Assembly: GCA_016937175.1 (NCBI GenBank)
Contig: JAFGWL010000025.1
Location: 1 to 63,916 of the forward strand
Direction: 5' to 3'
Source: Candidatus Mcinerneyibacteriota bacterium
GTDB lineage: Bacteria > Macinerneyibacteriota > Macinerneyibacteria > Macinerneyibacteriales > DSCS01
DNA length: 63,916 nucleotides
The position numbers were made by a program, and so were the translations under genes. The notes beneath the pieces are model-generated. The model searched no databases and was not told the origin of the DNA. It worked only from the letters and a program-made list of their open reading frames with translations. Below, piece after piece: positions 16,921 through 24,182 of this stretch. The first letter of the stretch is position 1. Each line of letters starts with the position of its first letter.

Positions 16921-17919
16921 TTAACTGTTCAGCAGCGCCAAACATACGGTATTGACAATATCATCCACACTGCATCCCCTTGAGAGATCATTGAAGGGGC
17001 GTTTCAATCCCTGGATAACAGGGCCGACTGCTTCGGCTCCCGCCAGCCTCTGGACGAGTTTATATCCGATGTTCCCGGCTTCAAGGGAGGGAAAGATCAG
17101 GCAATTGGCCTTTCCGGCCACAGGAGAGCCGGGAGCTTTTTTTGCGCCCACAAAATCGACCAGAGCGGCATCGGCCTGAAGTTCGCCGTCATAGGCGAAT
17201 CCGGCATTCCGCTCCCGAAGGATATCAACGGCCCGGACGACTTTGTCCGCCCTCTCATGGGAAGCGCTGCCTTTGGTCGAAAAACTCATCAAAGCCACCT
17301 TGGGCTCAGTCTTTAAAAGGTTTCTTGTCGTTTCGGCTGACGCTACGGCGATATCAGCCAGCTGCTCAGGCGTCGGGTCCGGGACCACAGCGCAATCTCC
17401 CAAGACAAGAAGCCCCTCCTCTCCGAAACTCTTCTCTTTGAGGACCATGACAAAGACAGATGAGACAGTCTTCATGCCCTCTTTCAACCCCACAGCCTGA
17501 AGGGCTGCTCTCAACACGTCCCCGGTGGTGTGCTCAGCTCCGGCCACAGCCGCGTCTACATCCCCTTCACTCAAGAGCATGGCGGCATAATAGAGAGGGT
17601 CTTTCAGGGCTTCAGCAGCTTCTGCCTCTGTCAGTCCCTTTTTTTTGCGCTTTTCATAGAATTTCAGGATAAATGCGTCTCTCTTTTCATGTGTCAGGGG
17701 ATCCACAATGGCCGCCTTATCCAGCGAGACACCTCTCTTTTCCAGTTCAGGGGCCACATCAGCTTCACGGCCCACCAGGACTACCTTCCTGACAAGGTTA
17801 TCTCTGATCAACAGGGCAGCTGCATCCAAGGTACGCGGATCTCCACTTTCCGGGAGGCAGATGACCCCTTGCTTTAAAGCCCCTTCTTTTCTTATCTTTG
17901 CGATGAAATCCATAGTCAC
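16921..17919 (-). CDS. pta: Phosphate acetyltransferase (short Pta)
   Basis: A 332-residue phosphotransacetylase of the short single-domain type, converting acetyl-CoA and phosphate to acetyl phosphate for ATP formation with acetate kinase. Seen: [47 protein letters not shown], and the C-terminal [26 protein letters not shown] with PFNDLSRG. The start may be GTG at 17919 or ATG at 17913; no strong ribosome binding site is seen, and it begins 6 nt past the DUF1015 stop, so coupling is likely. No ackA is in the window. Phosphate butyryltransferase is a less likely alternative. Confidence 0.9.
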   Translation of the reverse strand: MTMDFIAKIRKEGALKQGVICLPESGDPRTLDAAALLIRDNLVRKVVLVGREADVAPELEKRGVSLDKAAIVDPLTHEKRDAFILKFYEKRKKKGLTEAEAAEALKDPLYYAAMLLSEGDVDAAVAGAEHTTGDVLRAALQAVGLKEGMKTVSSVFVMVLKEKSFGEEGLLVLGDCAVVPDPTPEQLADIAVASAETTRNLLKTEPKVALMSFSTKGSASHERADKVVRAVDILRERNAGFAYDGELQADAALVDFVGAKKAPGSPVAGKANCLIFPSLEAGNIGYKLVQRLAGAEAVGPVIQGLKRPFNDLSRGCSVDDIVNTVCLALLNS

Positions 17920-17925
17920 ATCCGC

Positions 17926-19185
17926 TTAATCAAGAAGGTGCAGGCAGAGGCCGCTGCGAAGTTTTGGTTCGAACCATGTGGATTTGGGCGGCATGACTTT
18001 CCCTGCATCCGCCACAGACATCAACTGAATGATCGATGTGGGGAAGAGAGCAAAGGCCACGGCATATTCTCCGGAGTCCACCAGACTTTCCAGTTCCTTC
18101 ATCCCTCTGATGCCTCCGACAAAATCAATCCTTTTATCCTTCCTTGGATCTCCGATGCCCAAGACCGGGGAAAGAAAGTTGTTCTGGAGGATGGCCACAT
18201 CAAGAGACCCTATGGGGTCTTCTGCATTGAAAGTGCCCTCCCGGGCCGTAAGGGAATACCACTCCCCCTTTAAATAGGCCGAAAAACGGTGAATGCCGGT
18301 GGGCCTGGCCTCATCTCCTCTTTTCGAAATCTTCTCGACAGTAAAGGACTCTTCCAGAGCGTTCAAGAACTCTTCAGCAGAGAGTCCGTTAAGATCTTTG
18401 ACTACTCTGTTATAATCCATGATATTCATCTGATCATGAGGGAATATCACCGAAAGAAAGTAGTTGTACTCCTCCTGTCCGGAATGGGCCTTATTCTCTT
18501 TTCTTTTGATCTCTCTTACCCGGGTGGCGGCTGCCGAACGGTGATGGCCGTCGGCCACATAAAGGACAGGGATCTGGCTGAATTCTTTCCTGATCGTTTC
18601 AATGGATTCTCTGTCATCTACGACCCAGAAGGTATGATGCACTTCAGCAAGGTCTCGAGAAATAAAATCGTAGACAGGCTTATTTTCCCGGGCATAACGG
18701 CTGACAAAGGAGTCCAGGGATTCCCGGGCTGAATAAGTGAGGAAAACAGGCCCAGTATTGGCATTCAGGCTATAGACATGACGGGTCCTGTCATCTTCCT
18801 TGTCCTGACGGGTAAATTCGTGTTTTTTGATGATATCCTTTTCATAATCATCGACAGAAGCTGCTGTTACAAGCCCTGTCTGGACATGATCCCCCATCTG
18901 CTGTCTGTAGATATAATAACAGGGTGATCCGTCCTGTTTCAGCCATCCCTTTTCCATAAATCTTTTAAGATTCTCCGCAGCTTTCTCATAGACGGCATCG
19001 TCATAAAGATCAATATCCACGGGCAGGTCTACTTCTGGTTTGGTTATGTGAAGGAAAGAATACTCATTCCCCTGGACCATCCGCCGTGCTTCAACGGAAT
19101 TGATGACATCATAGGGAGGAGAAGCGATCTTTTCCACCAGTTTTTCGAGGGGCCTGACTCCCCGGAAAGGCCTGACATCTGCCAT
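17926..19185 (-). CDS. DUF1015 family protein
   Basis: A 419-residue member of DUF1015, a widespread family without an established reaction. The N-terminus ADVRPFRGVRPLEKLVEKI and SPPYDVIN, and the central VADGHHRSAAATRVREIKR, are family hallmarks; the HH pair with nearby acids suggests a catalytic or metal site. The start is the ATG at 19185 after AAAGGAGTT, not the longer in-frame start further up. In other anaerobes DUF1015 genes often sit with serine-synthesis genes and aminotransferases; here it leads an operon with pta, an aminotransferase and a peptidase, consistent with amino-acid metabolism. Function unknown. Confidence 0.85.
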   Translation of the reverse strand: MADVRPFRGVRPLEKLVEKIASPPYDVINSVEARRMVQGNEYSFLHITKPEVDLPVDIDLYDDAVYEKAAENLKRFMEKGWLKQDGSPCYYIYRQQMGDHVQTGLVTAASVDDYEKDIIKKHEFTRQDKEDDRTRHVYSLNANTGPVFLTYSARESLDSFVSRYARENKPVYDFISRDLAEVHHTFWVVDDRESIETIRKEFSQIPVLYVADGHHRSAAATRVREIKRKENKAHSGQEEYNYFLSVIFPHDQMNIMDYNRVVKDLNGLSAEEFLNALEESFTVEKISKRGDEARPTGIHRFSAYLKGEWYSLTAREGTFNAEDPIGSLDVAILQNNFLSPVLGIGDPRKDKRIDFVGGIRGMKELESLVDSGEYAVAFALFPTSIIQLMSVADAGKVMPPKSTWFEPKLRSGLCLHLLD

Positions 19186-19234
19186 AACGAACTCCTTTCT
19201 TCTATAGAAAAAACCTATACATGTCCTTAAAGGG

Positions 19235-19262
19235 ATGATATCCATAAGAGGTGTTCTGTCAA
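19235..19262 (-). promoter_or_regulatory. Promoter of the DUF1015-pta-aminotransferase-peptidase operon
   Basis: Perfect TTGACA (19262-19257), 16-bp spacer, TATCAT (19240-19235), about 50 bp before the DUF1015 start. Confidence 0.7.
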
Positions 19263-19288
19263 TGGAATTGTCTTTTAAGTGAAGAAAA

Positions 19289-20083
19289 TCAGCGTTTTCC
19301 CTTATCCTTTACCTTCATCTTATGCTGAACAAAACGAAGGACGATAAAGATGATCAGTGAGACATAGATCATGATTACGGAAATGGGTTTCGAGTATTGG
19401 AGCCCGAAGGACGTGAACCGTTCATAGATCATCACCGGGGCAGTCATAGGATGATAAGCCAGAATAACTACAGCTCCGAACTCGCTCAATCCGCGGGCCC
19501 ACATCATGATCATCCCCGAAAGGATGTCTGAAAACGAACAGGGAAGAACTACTCGCCGGAAAGCCTGAAACCGCGTAGCGCCCAGATTCTGAGCCACATA
19601 TTCGAGGTGGACATCGACCTTTTTGAACCCCTCTTTGGCGCTGTTGACCAGGTAGGAAAAACTGACAAAAAACATTCCCAGAATGACACCCATTGCTGTG
19701 TCCACAAACTCGATCCCGAAGAGAGCAAAAAATTTGCCAAAGATAAACCGGCTGCCGTAGATACTCAGAAGTGCTATCCCCGCTGCAGAATGGGGAAACA
19801 TGACGGGAATGTCGACGATGGCTTCTATGACGCCCTTCCCCCAGAAATCGTTTCTGGCCAGAAGATAGGCGGCCGGGATCCCGAAGAGAAGCCCGAAGAG
19901 GGTGGCATAGAATGAGGCCTCAAGGGTAAAGAAAATGGATCGTACAATATCCTTGTCCTGAAAGACATATTCGATCAAACCCGGTGAGAGGGAGACGAGC
20001 ATATTGACTATGGGAGCTGCGACAAGGATGAGTAGGATGACAAAAAGCCCTTTGAGCATCAGACTGAATACCCGGTTTTTCAT
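19289..20083 (-). CDS. ABC transporter permease, molybdate/tungstate type (WtpB-like)
   Basis: A 264-residue membrane protein with about six helices and the binding-protein-dependent permease signature (EAA loop) EYVAQNLGATRFQAFRRVVLP truncated here as EYVAQNLGATRF. Segments DIPVMFPHSAAGIALL and ARGLSEFGAVVILAYHPMTA are those of WtpB/ModB-like oxyanion permeases. It overlaps the ATPase gene by 4 nt. No periplasmic binding protein gene (wtpA/modA) is adjacent, which is odd for an importer; it may be elsewhere. Molybdate, tungstate or sulfate are possible substrates. Confidence 0.8.
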   Translation of the reverse strand: MKNRVFSLMLKGLFVILLILVAAPIVNMLVSLSPGLIEYVFQDKDIVRSIFFTLEASFYATLFGLLFGIPAAYLLARNDFWGKGVIEAIVDIPVMFPHSAAGIALLSIYGSRFIFGKFFALFGIEFVDTAMGVILGMFFVSFSYLVNSAKEGFKKVDVHLEYVAQNLGATRFQAFRRVVLPCSFSDILSGMIMMWARGLSEFGAVVILAYHPMTAPVMIYERFTSFGLQYSKPISVIMIYVSLIIFIVLRFVQHKMKVKDKGKR

Positions 20084-21129
20084 ACGCCGTACACCCCCAC
20101 TGCATTGGATTTGAAGATGAAATAGATCTCTTTCCCTGTTTCCAGCTCCATTTCATGGAAGGAGCGCCTGGTCAAAAGGGAGACCAGCCTGATACCGGCC
20201 TCGACACCCACCTTGACACCCAGGTTATGATAGATGACAGAGTGGATACGGCCTTTGAAACAGTTTCGGGCACTTGAAGCGGTCACAGCTTCATGGCTGA
20301 GGATGATGTCTTCCGGCGGGATATGGACCAGATATTCATGTCTATCCTCCAATCCCTCCTTATAAAGGCAGAAATCTCCTTTACATAAAAGAGACCGTTG
20401 TGCATCATAGACCATCTTAAAGAGATTGTCCTTGCGGATCAGCTGTCCGATCTCTTCTCCTGCAGGGCGGTTCATGACCTCTTCCACAGTCCCCAGCTGT
20501 TTCAGTTCCCCCTGGATTATCACTCCGATCTTGTCAGAGAGGAAAAGAGCCTCTTCAATATCGTGTGTAACGTGAAGGACCGTCAGCTTTTTTTCTCTGT
20601 GGATCCGCCTGAGCTCCTGCATGATCTCCCATTTGGTGATGGCATCCAGGGCAGACAGAGGCTCGTCCAGCAGAAGAAGCGGACGCTCGGGGACAAGGGC
20701 CCGGGCCAGGGCCACCCGCTGTTTCTCCCCTCCGGAAAGATTCTGGATACTTCGTCCCAGAAGATCGGATATTCTCAGAAAGGCCGCTGTCTCCCCTACT
20801 TTTTTCTCAATGAGTTTTTTGGGCATTTTTTTAATGGAAAGAGGGAAGGCTATATTGTCGAAGACGTTTCTGTGAGGGAAAAGATAGAGATTCTGATAGA
20901 CGATCCCCACCGGCCGGTCCTGAAGCGGGACACGGTTCATCGCCTTTCCCTGGATGAAGACCTCCCCTGATAGGGGACGGTTGATCCCGATCACTGTATC
21001 CAGGATCATGGTCTTTCCTGACCCGGTGGGCCCCACCATGGTCAGATACTCTCCTTCCGACAGAGTGAACGAGATATCCTGTAGGTGAAACTGCCCCTTC
21101 TTCAGTGAGATATTCTTCAGATCCAGCAT
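20080..21129 (-). CDS. ABC transporter ATPase, molybdate/tungstate type (WtpC/ModC-like)
   Basis: A 349-residue ATPase. Walker A GPTGSGKT at about residues 34-41, signature LSGGEKQRVALARALV, Walker B LLLLDEPLSALD and the switch histidine in LHVTHDIEEAL are complete. The C-terminal ~110 residues (GRIHSVIYHNLGVKVGVEAG) form a TOBE/MOP-like oxyanion-sensing domain, which points to molybdate or tungstate. Upstream a perfect TTGACA (21185-21180) is seen but no good -10 box at the normal distance, so an activator could be needed; a TGTATACA palindrome lies between it and the start codon. Confidence 0.82.
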   Translation of the reverse strand: MLDLKNISLKKGQFHLQDISFTLSEGEYLTMVGPTGSGKTMILDTVIGINRPLSGEVFIQGKAMNRVPLQDRPVGIVYQNLYLFPHRNVFDNIAFPLSIKKMPKKLIEKKVGETAAFLRISDLLGRSIQNLSGGEKQRVALARALVPERPLLLLDEPLSALDAITKWEIMQELRRIHREKKLTVLHVTHDIEEALFLSDKIGVIIQGELKQLGTVEEVMNRPAGEEIGQLIRKDNLFKMVYDAQRSLLCKGDFCLYKEGLEDRHEYLVHIPPEDIILSHEAVTASSARNCFKGRIHSVIYHNLGVKVGVEAGIRLVSLLTRRSFHEMELETGKEIYFIFKSNAVGVYGV

Positions 21130-21208
21130 AGCTCTCCTATATGTTTATGTGTATACATCGATAGTAGCGGGGAAGCGGTTGTCAATCAAGCTTAAAAGAG
21201 ATTAACGT

Positions 21209-21234
21209 GCCCGGGAAAAGATTTTTTCCCGGGC
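21209..21234 (-). terminator. Hairpin after the DUF4139 gene
   Basis: GCCCGGGAAAA pairs with TTTTCCCGGGC around a 4-nt loop, right after the DUF4139 stop and before the ABC promoter. A clean T-run does not follow, so it is a likely but not certain terminator. Confidence 0.6.
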
Positions 21235-21241
21235 CTTAAGA

Positions 21242-22585
21242 TCAGTATTGTGTCCGGACTGTAAACGTAAAAGTCCTCTCCTCATCCGGATTCAAAGGGA
21301 CAGCGAAAACGATTTCCCGGGCATCTTCACTCTTTGGTTTGATCTCATATTGGATGAGCTTCTCCCTGGGAGACCGATGGTAGGAGGCATAGACAGTCTC
21401 CTTGCTCTCTTTTCTGTTTTTCAGCATGACCTGGTACTGGATATCATAAGTATCTTTACGGACCTTTTCCCGTTTCAGGACCACTGCTTCGCCCAGTATG
21501 TCAAAGGAATCCCCTATGCGAACGGAGATCCTTTCATTCTTCGGTGTATGGCTGATCCGGTCGTTTCCGACAAATTGAAGATTTCCTGAGGAATCATTCT
21601 TGTAGACTGAAAGGATCCCTGCAGGAAGCGCCATTCCCATGGCATTCTCCTTGGTGTTCATAAACTCGACTGTCACGTTGACCTTTTTATTGTATTCAGC
21701 GATCATGTATTTTAATCTTTTTTCTGTCTTGATGGAGAGAGGAGAAAAAAACGGGATCTCCTTTTTCTGCCGCGGAGCGATTGAGACATCACGGGCAATA
21801 GAGTAGAGATGGTATTCCATCATCCCCTCTTCACTGACCTCTGTATCAGCCATGGCCATCTCTTCGACCATCCCCATCCCCTTGAGTCGGGAAACCGGGC
21901 GGTTCTCAGTAAGGCGCTGTACATCCCCCGCCATGAGCTGAAGCCTGACATCAGTGAACTCCTTGCCTGATTCATTGGTCATGGTGATCCATGAATTGAG
22001 GATTCCCTCTGTCTCATCGTCATTCAGGATGAGATTATACTTGGCGGACCAGCGCATCCCGTTGAGAAGATAGCTCAGCCGGAATTTTTCTCTCCCCTGG
22101 ACAGGGCTTTTCATCATCCATGAGAGTGTGGGGCGTACCATGATCTCCCCGCTCTTCTCAAAGGAAAAGCGAAAGATCTGGTCTCCCCTGATGGACTGGA
22201 TCTCACCCTGGACATCGAGAAGAAGCGAAGAGCCGTCATAATTGAGAAGAGTCCCGCGGATCTCATCTCCTTTGAGAGTCACGACGGTGATCTTTTTTCC
22301 CAGTTGTTTTTTGAAAAGTTGGGAAGAATTTATCAGGTCGTAATCATAATTCTGCTCATAGACGACGATTCCCTTGTTATCTAACGGGTAGATGGTGATC
22401 GAACCGGTATCCAGCGTCTCCGGCACTTCGGGAAGAGAGTAGATGTGGACCCCTTTTTTCATCTCAAATCGGACCTCTTCTCCATAAAGGGCATACCCGC
22501 TGTTGTAAACGGTCAGATTTCGGGCAGAAGCCCATGACAGAAGCACGAGAAACAAAATGATGATAAACGAAGACTTTTTCCTCAT
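21242..22585 (-). CDS. Exported DUF4139 domain protein
   Basis: A 447-residue protein with a clear signal peptide (MRKKSSFIIILFLVLLSWASA) and a DUF4139 domain from about residue 170 to the end (LSYLLNGMRWSAKYNLILND, followed by LRLQLMAGDVQ-like segments). DUF4139 proteins are beta-rich, exported and of unknown function. The N-terminal part has a VVTLKGDEIRGTLLNYDG segment typical of the family. The ATG is preceded by AAGGAGG. It stands alone between two terminators. Confidence 0.83.
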   Translation of the reverse strand: MRKKSSFIIILFLVLLSWASARNLTVYNSGYALYGEEVRFEMKKGVHIYSLPEVPETLDTGSITIYPLDNKGIVVYEQNYDYDLINSSQLFKKQLGKKITVVTLKGDEIRGTLLNYDGSSLLLDVQGEIQSIRGDQIFRFSFEKSGEIMVRPTLSWMMKSPVQGREKFRLSYLLNGMRWSAKYNLILNDDETEGILNSWITMTNESGKEFTDVRLQLMAGDVQRLTENRPVSRLKGMGMVEEMAMADTEVSEEGMMEYHLYSIARDVSIAPRQKKEIPFFSPLSIKTEKRLKYMIAEYNKKVNVTVEFMNTKENAMGMALPAGILSVYKNDSSGNLQFVGNDRISHTPKNERISVRIGDSFDILGEAVVLKREKVRKDTYDIQYQVMLKNRKESKETVYASYHRSPREKLIQYEIKPKSEDAREIVFAVPLNPDEERTFTFTVRTQY

Positions 22586-22610
22586 AACGGCCTCCTTTTC
22601 ATGATGTTTG

Positions 22611-22638
22611 ATTATACCGTCTCAGGAAATTTCTTCAA
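22611..22638 (-). promoter_or_regulatory. Promoter of the DUF4139 gene
   Basis: TTGAAG (22638-22633), 16-bp spacer, perfect TATAAT (22616-22611). It starts within 10 bp of the end of the tRNA-Thr terminator. Confidence 0.7.
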
Positions 22639-22643
22639 CAGTT

Positions 22644-22670
22644 AAAAAAAGCCCGGGGAATCCCCCGGGC
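22644..22670 (-). terminator. Terminator after tRNA-Thr
   Basis: A GC-rich hairpin (GCCCGGGG / CCCCGGGC, 22651-22670) followed on the minus strand by seven T residues. It ends the tryptophanase-tRNA transcript. Confidence 0.92.
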
Positions 22671-22675
22671 TTAGA

Positions 22676-22747
22676 AGCTGGTGAGCGGATTTGAACCGCT
22701 GACCGACGGTTTACGAAACCGTTGCTCTACCACTGAGCCACACCAGC
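22676..22747 (-). tRNA. tRNA-Thr (anticodon CGU)
   Basis: Read on the minus strand: acceptor GCTGGTG/CACCAGC, D-arm GCTC...GAGC, anticodon stem ACGGT/ACCGT with loop TTCGTAA (anticodon CGT), and T-arm with GGTTCAAATCC. Discriminator is T, no CCA encoded. Its first base is the very next base after the stop codon of the upstream tryptophanase-like gene, and no promoter lies between, so it must be cut out of that mRNA by RNase P. Confidence 0.96.
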
Positions 22748-24124
22748 TTACAGACGCTCCAGTTCCATGGTAAAATGGCGCAGAATGGGTGCTTCTTTTA
22801 CTATCTTCAAACCATTTTTGATGGACTCTCGCCGCTCGAAGACATTCCCCAGGGCTGCAGCCGTATAATCCATATGATTATTGGTATAAACCCTTCGGGG
22901 GATAGCTAAACGCAGGAGTTCCAGCTTGGGATAACGGTCTTTTCCTGTCTCAGGGTCCCGGTCTGCCAGAAGAGTGCCGATCTCCACTCCGCGCACCCCC
23001 CCCTCGATGTAAAGCTCTACAGCAAGGAGCTGGGCGGTATATTCTGCCTGTGGAATATGGGGGAAAAACCTTTTTGCGTCAACAAAAACCGCATGTCCGC
23101 CGAAGGGCTCCTGGACAGGGATCCCCAGGGCTTTGCACTTTTCTCCCAGATATGCTACCTGGCCGATCCGGCTCTCAAGATAATCGAACTCTGTGCTCTC
23201 ATCAAGTCCCTGGGCTAAAGCACCCAGGTCCCGGCCGGCCAACCCACCGTAGGTCAGGTAGCCTTCAAACATGATGTTGAAGACAGAAGCTTTCTTTTTG
23301 AGTTCTTCATCGCGGAAACCCACCATTCCGCCGATATTGGCGATAGCATCTTTTTTGGCGCTCATGGTGAATCCGTCTACATGGGAAAACATCTCCCTGA
23401 CGATCTCTTTGATACTTTTGGAAGAATATCCCTCTTCCCGTACTTTTATGAAATAGGCATTTTCAGCAAAACGGGCCGCGTCAAAGAAGAGCGGGACCTT
23501 GTAACGGCGGCAGAGTTCAGCTGTTTCGCGGATATTTCTCATGGAGACCGGCTGCCCTCCCGCAGAGTTACATGTCACAGTGAGGATAACAAGGGGGATC
23601 TTTTCGGTGCTGTTTGATTTCAAAACCGTTTCAAGTTTTTCCAGGTCGATATTCCCTTTAAAGGGATGGCTGACTGTCGTGTCAAAGGCTTCATCTATGG
23701 TACAGTCTACCGCCCTGGCTTTCCTGAACTCGATATGCCCCTTTGTCGTATCGAAGTGGGCATTTCCGGGTACGATATCTCCCTCTTTGAGTAGTGCCGA
23801 AAAAAGGACATTCTCTGCTGCCCGTCCCTGGTGGGTGGGCAGGAAATAGGGCATCCCCAGGATCTCTTCCACCCGCTCCTTCAGTTTGTAATAAGAACGG
23901 GCCCCGGCGTAACTCTCATCTCCTGTCATGATCTCGGCCCATTGCCGGTCACTCATGGCGTTGGTTCCCGAGTCGGTGAGGAGGTCTATGAAAACATAAT
24001 CACTTTTCAGGTTAAAAAGGTTATATCTGGCCTCACGGATCCATCTCTTTCTCTCATCCGTCGTGGATCTCCGGATCATCTCGACTGTCTTAATCCGATA
24101 TGGTTCAGCATAAGGTAGTTTCAT
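22748..24124 (-). CDS. Tryptophanase-family PLP beta-eliminating lyase
   Basis: A 458-residue enzyme of the tryptophanase/tyrosine phenol-lyase family, which split aromatic amino acids to an aromatic ring compound, pyruvate and ammonia. Shared signatures: FIDLLTDSGTNAMSD, THQGRAAENVLF, SNSAGGQPVS-like CNSAGGQPVS, and the PLP lysine in MSAKKDA (about residue 258). Overall wording (MSDRQW, NIGG, YGGLAGRD) is nearer tyrosine phenol-lyase. But two residues that set specificity match tryptophanase: Asp125 in HFDTTKGH where the phenol-lyase has Thr, and Ile382 in VEIGTLL where it has Arg. I therefore favour tryptophan or a related substrate. No TnaC leader or permease is present; it has its own promoter and a tRNA-Thr gene directly attached. 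Confidence 0.85.
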   Translation of the reverse strand: MKLPYAEPYRIKTVEMIRRSTTDERKRWIREARYNLFNLKSDYVFIDLLTDSGTNAMSDRQWAEIMTGDESYAGARSYYKLKERVEEILGMPYFLPTHQGRAAENVLFSALLKEGDIVPGNAHFDTTKGHIEFRKARAVDCTIDEAFDTTVSHPFKGNIDLEKLETVLKSNSTEKIPLVILTVTCNSAGGQPVSMRNIRETAELCRRYKVPLFFDAARFAENAYFIKVREEGYSSKSIKEIVREMFSHVDGFTMSAKKDAIANIGGMVGFRDEELKKKASVFNIMFEGYLTYGGLAGRDLGALAQGLDESTEFDYLESRIGQVAYLGEKCKALGIPVQEPFGGHAVFVDAKRFFPHIPQAEYTAQLLAVELYIEGGVRGVEIGTLLADRDPETGKDRYPKLELLRLAIPRRVYTNNHMDYTAAALGNVFERRESIKNGLKIVKEAPILRHFTMELERL

Positions 24125-24144
24125 ACAGCCTCCTTTGCAGGGAC

Positions 24145-24173
24145 ATTATATAAAAAAGGCATTGAGAATGCAA
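24145..24173 (-). promoter_or_regulatory. Promoter of the tryptophanase-like gene and tRNA-Thr
   Basis: TTGCAT (24173-24168), 17-bp spacer, perfect TATAAT (24150-24145). A 5-bp hairpin followed by six T residues (GCATT/AATGC) overlaps the spacer and may also be a weak terminator for tamB. Confidence 0.7.
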
Positions 24174-24182
24174 CCTGTTTTT

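Noticed and set aside
22748-24124. Plain tyrosine phenol-lyase
   Set aside because: The Thr and Arg that define phenol recognition are replaced by Asp and Ile, the tryptophanase residues.
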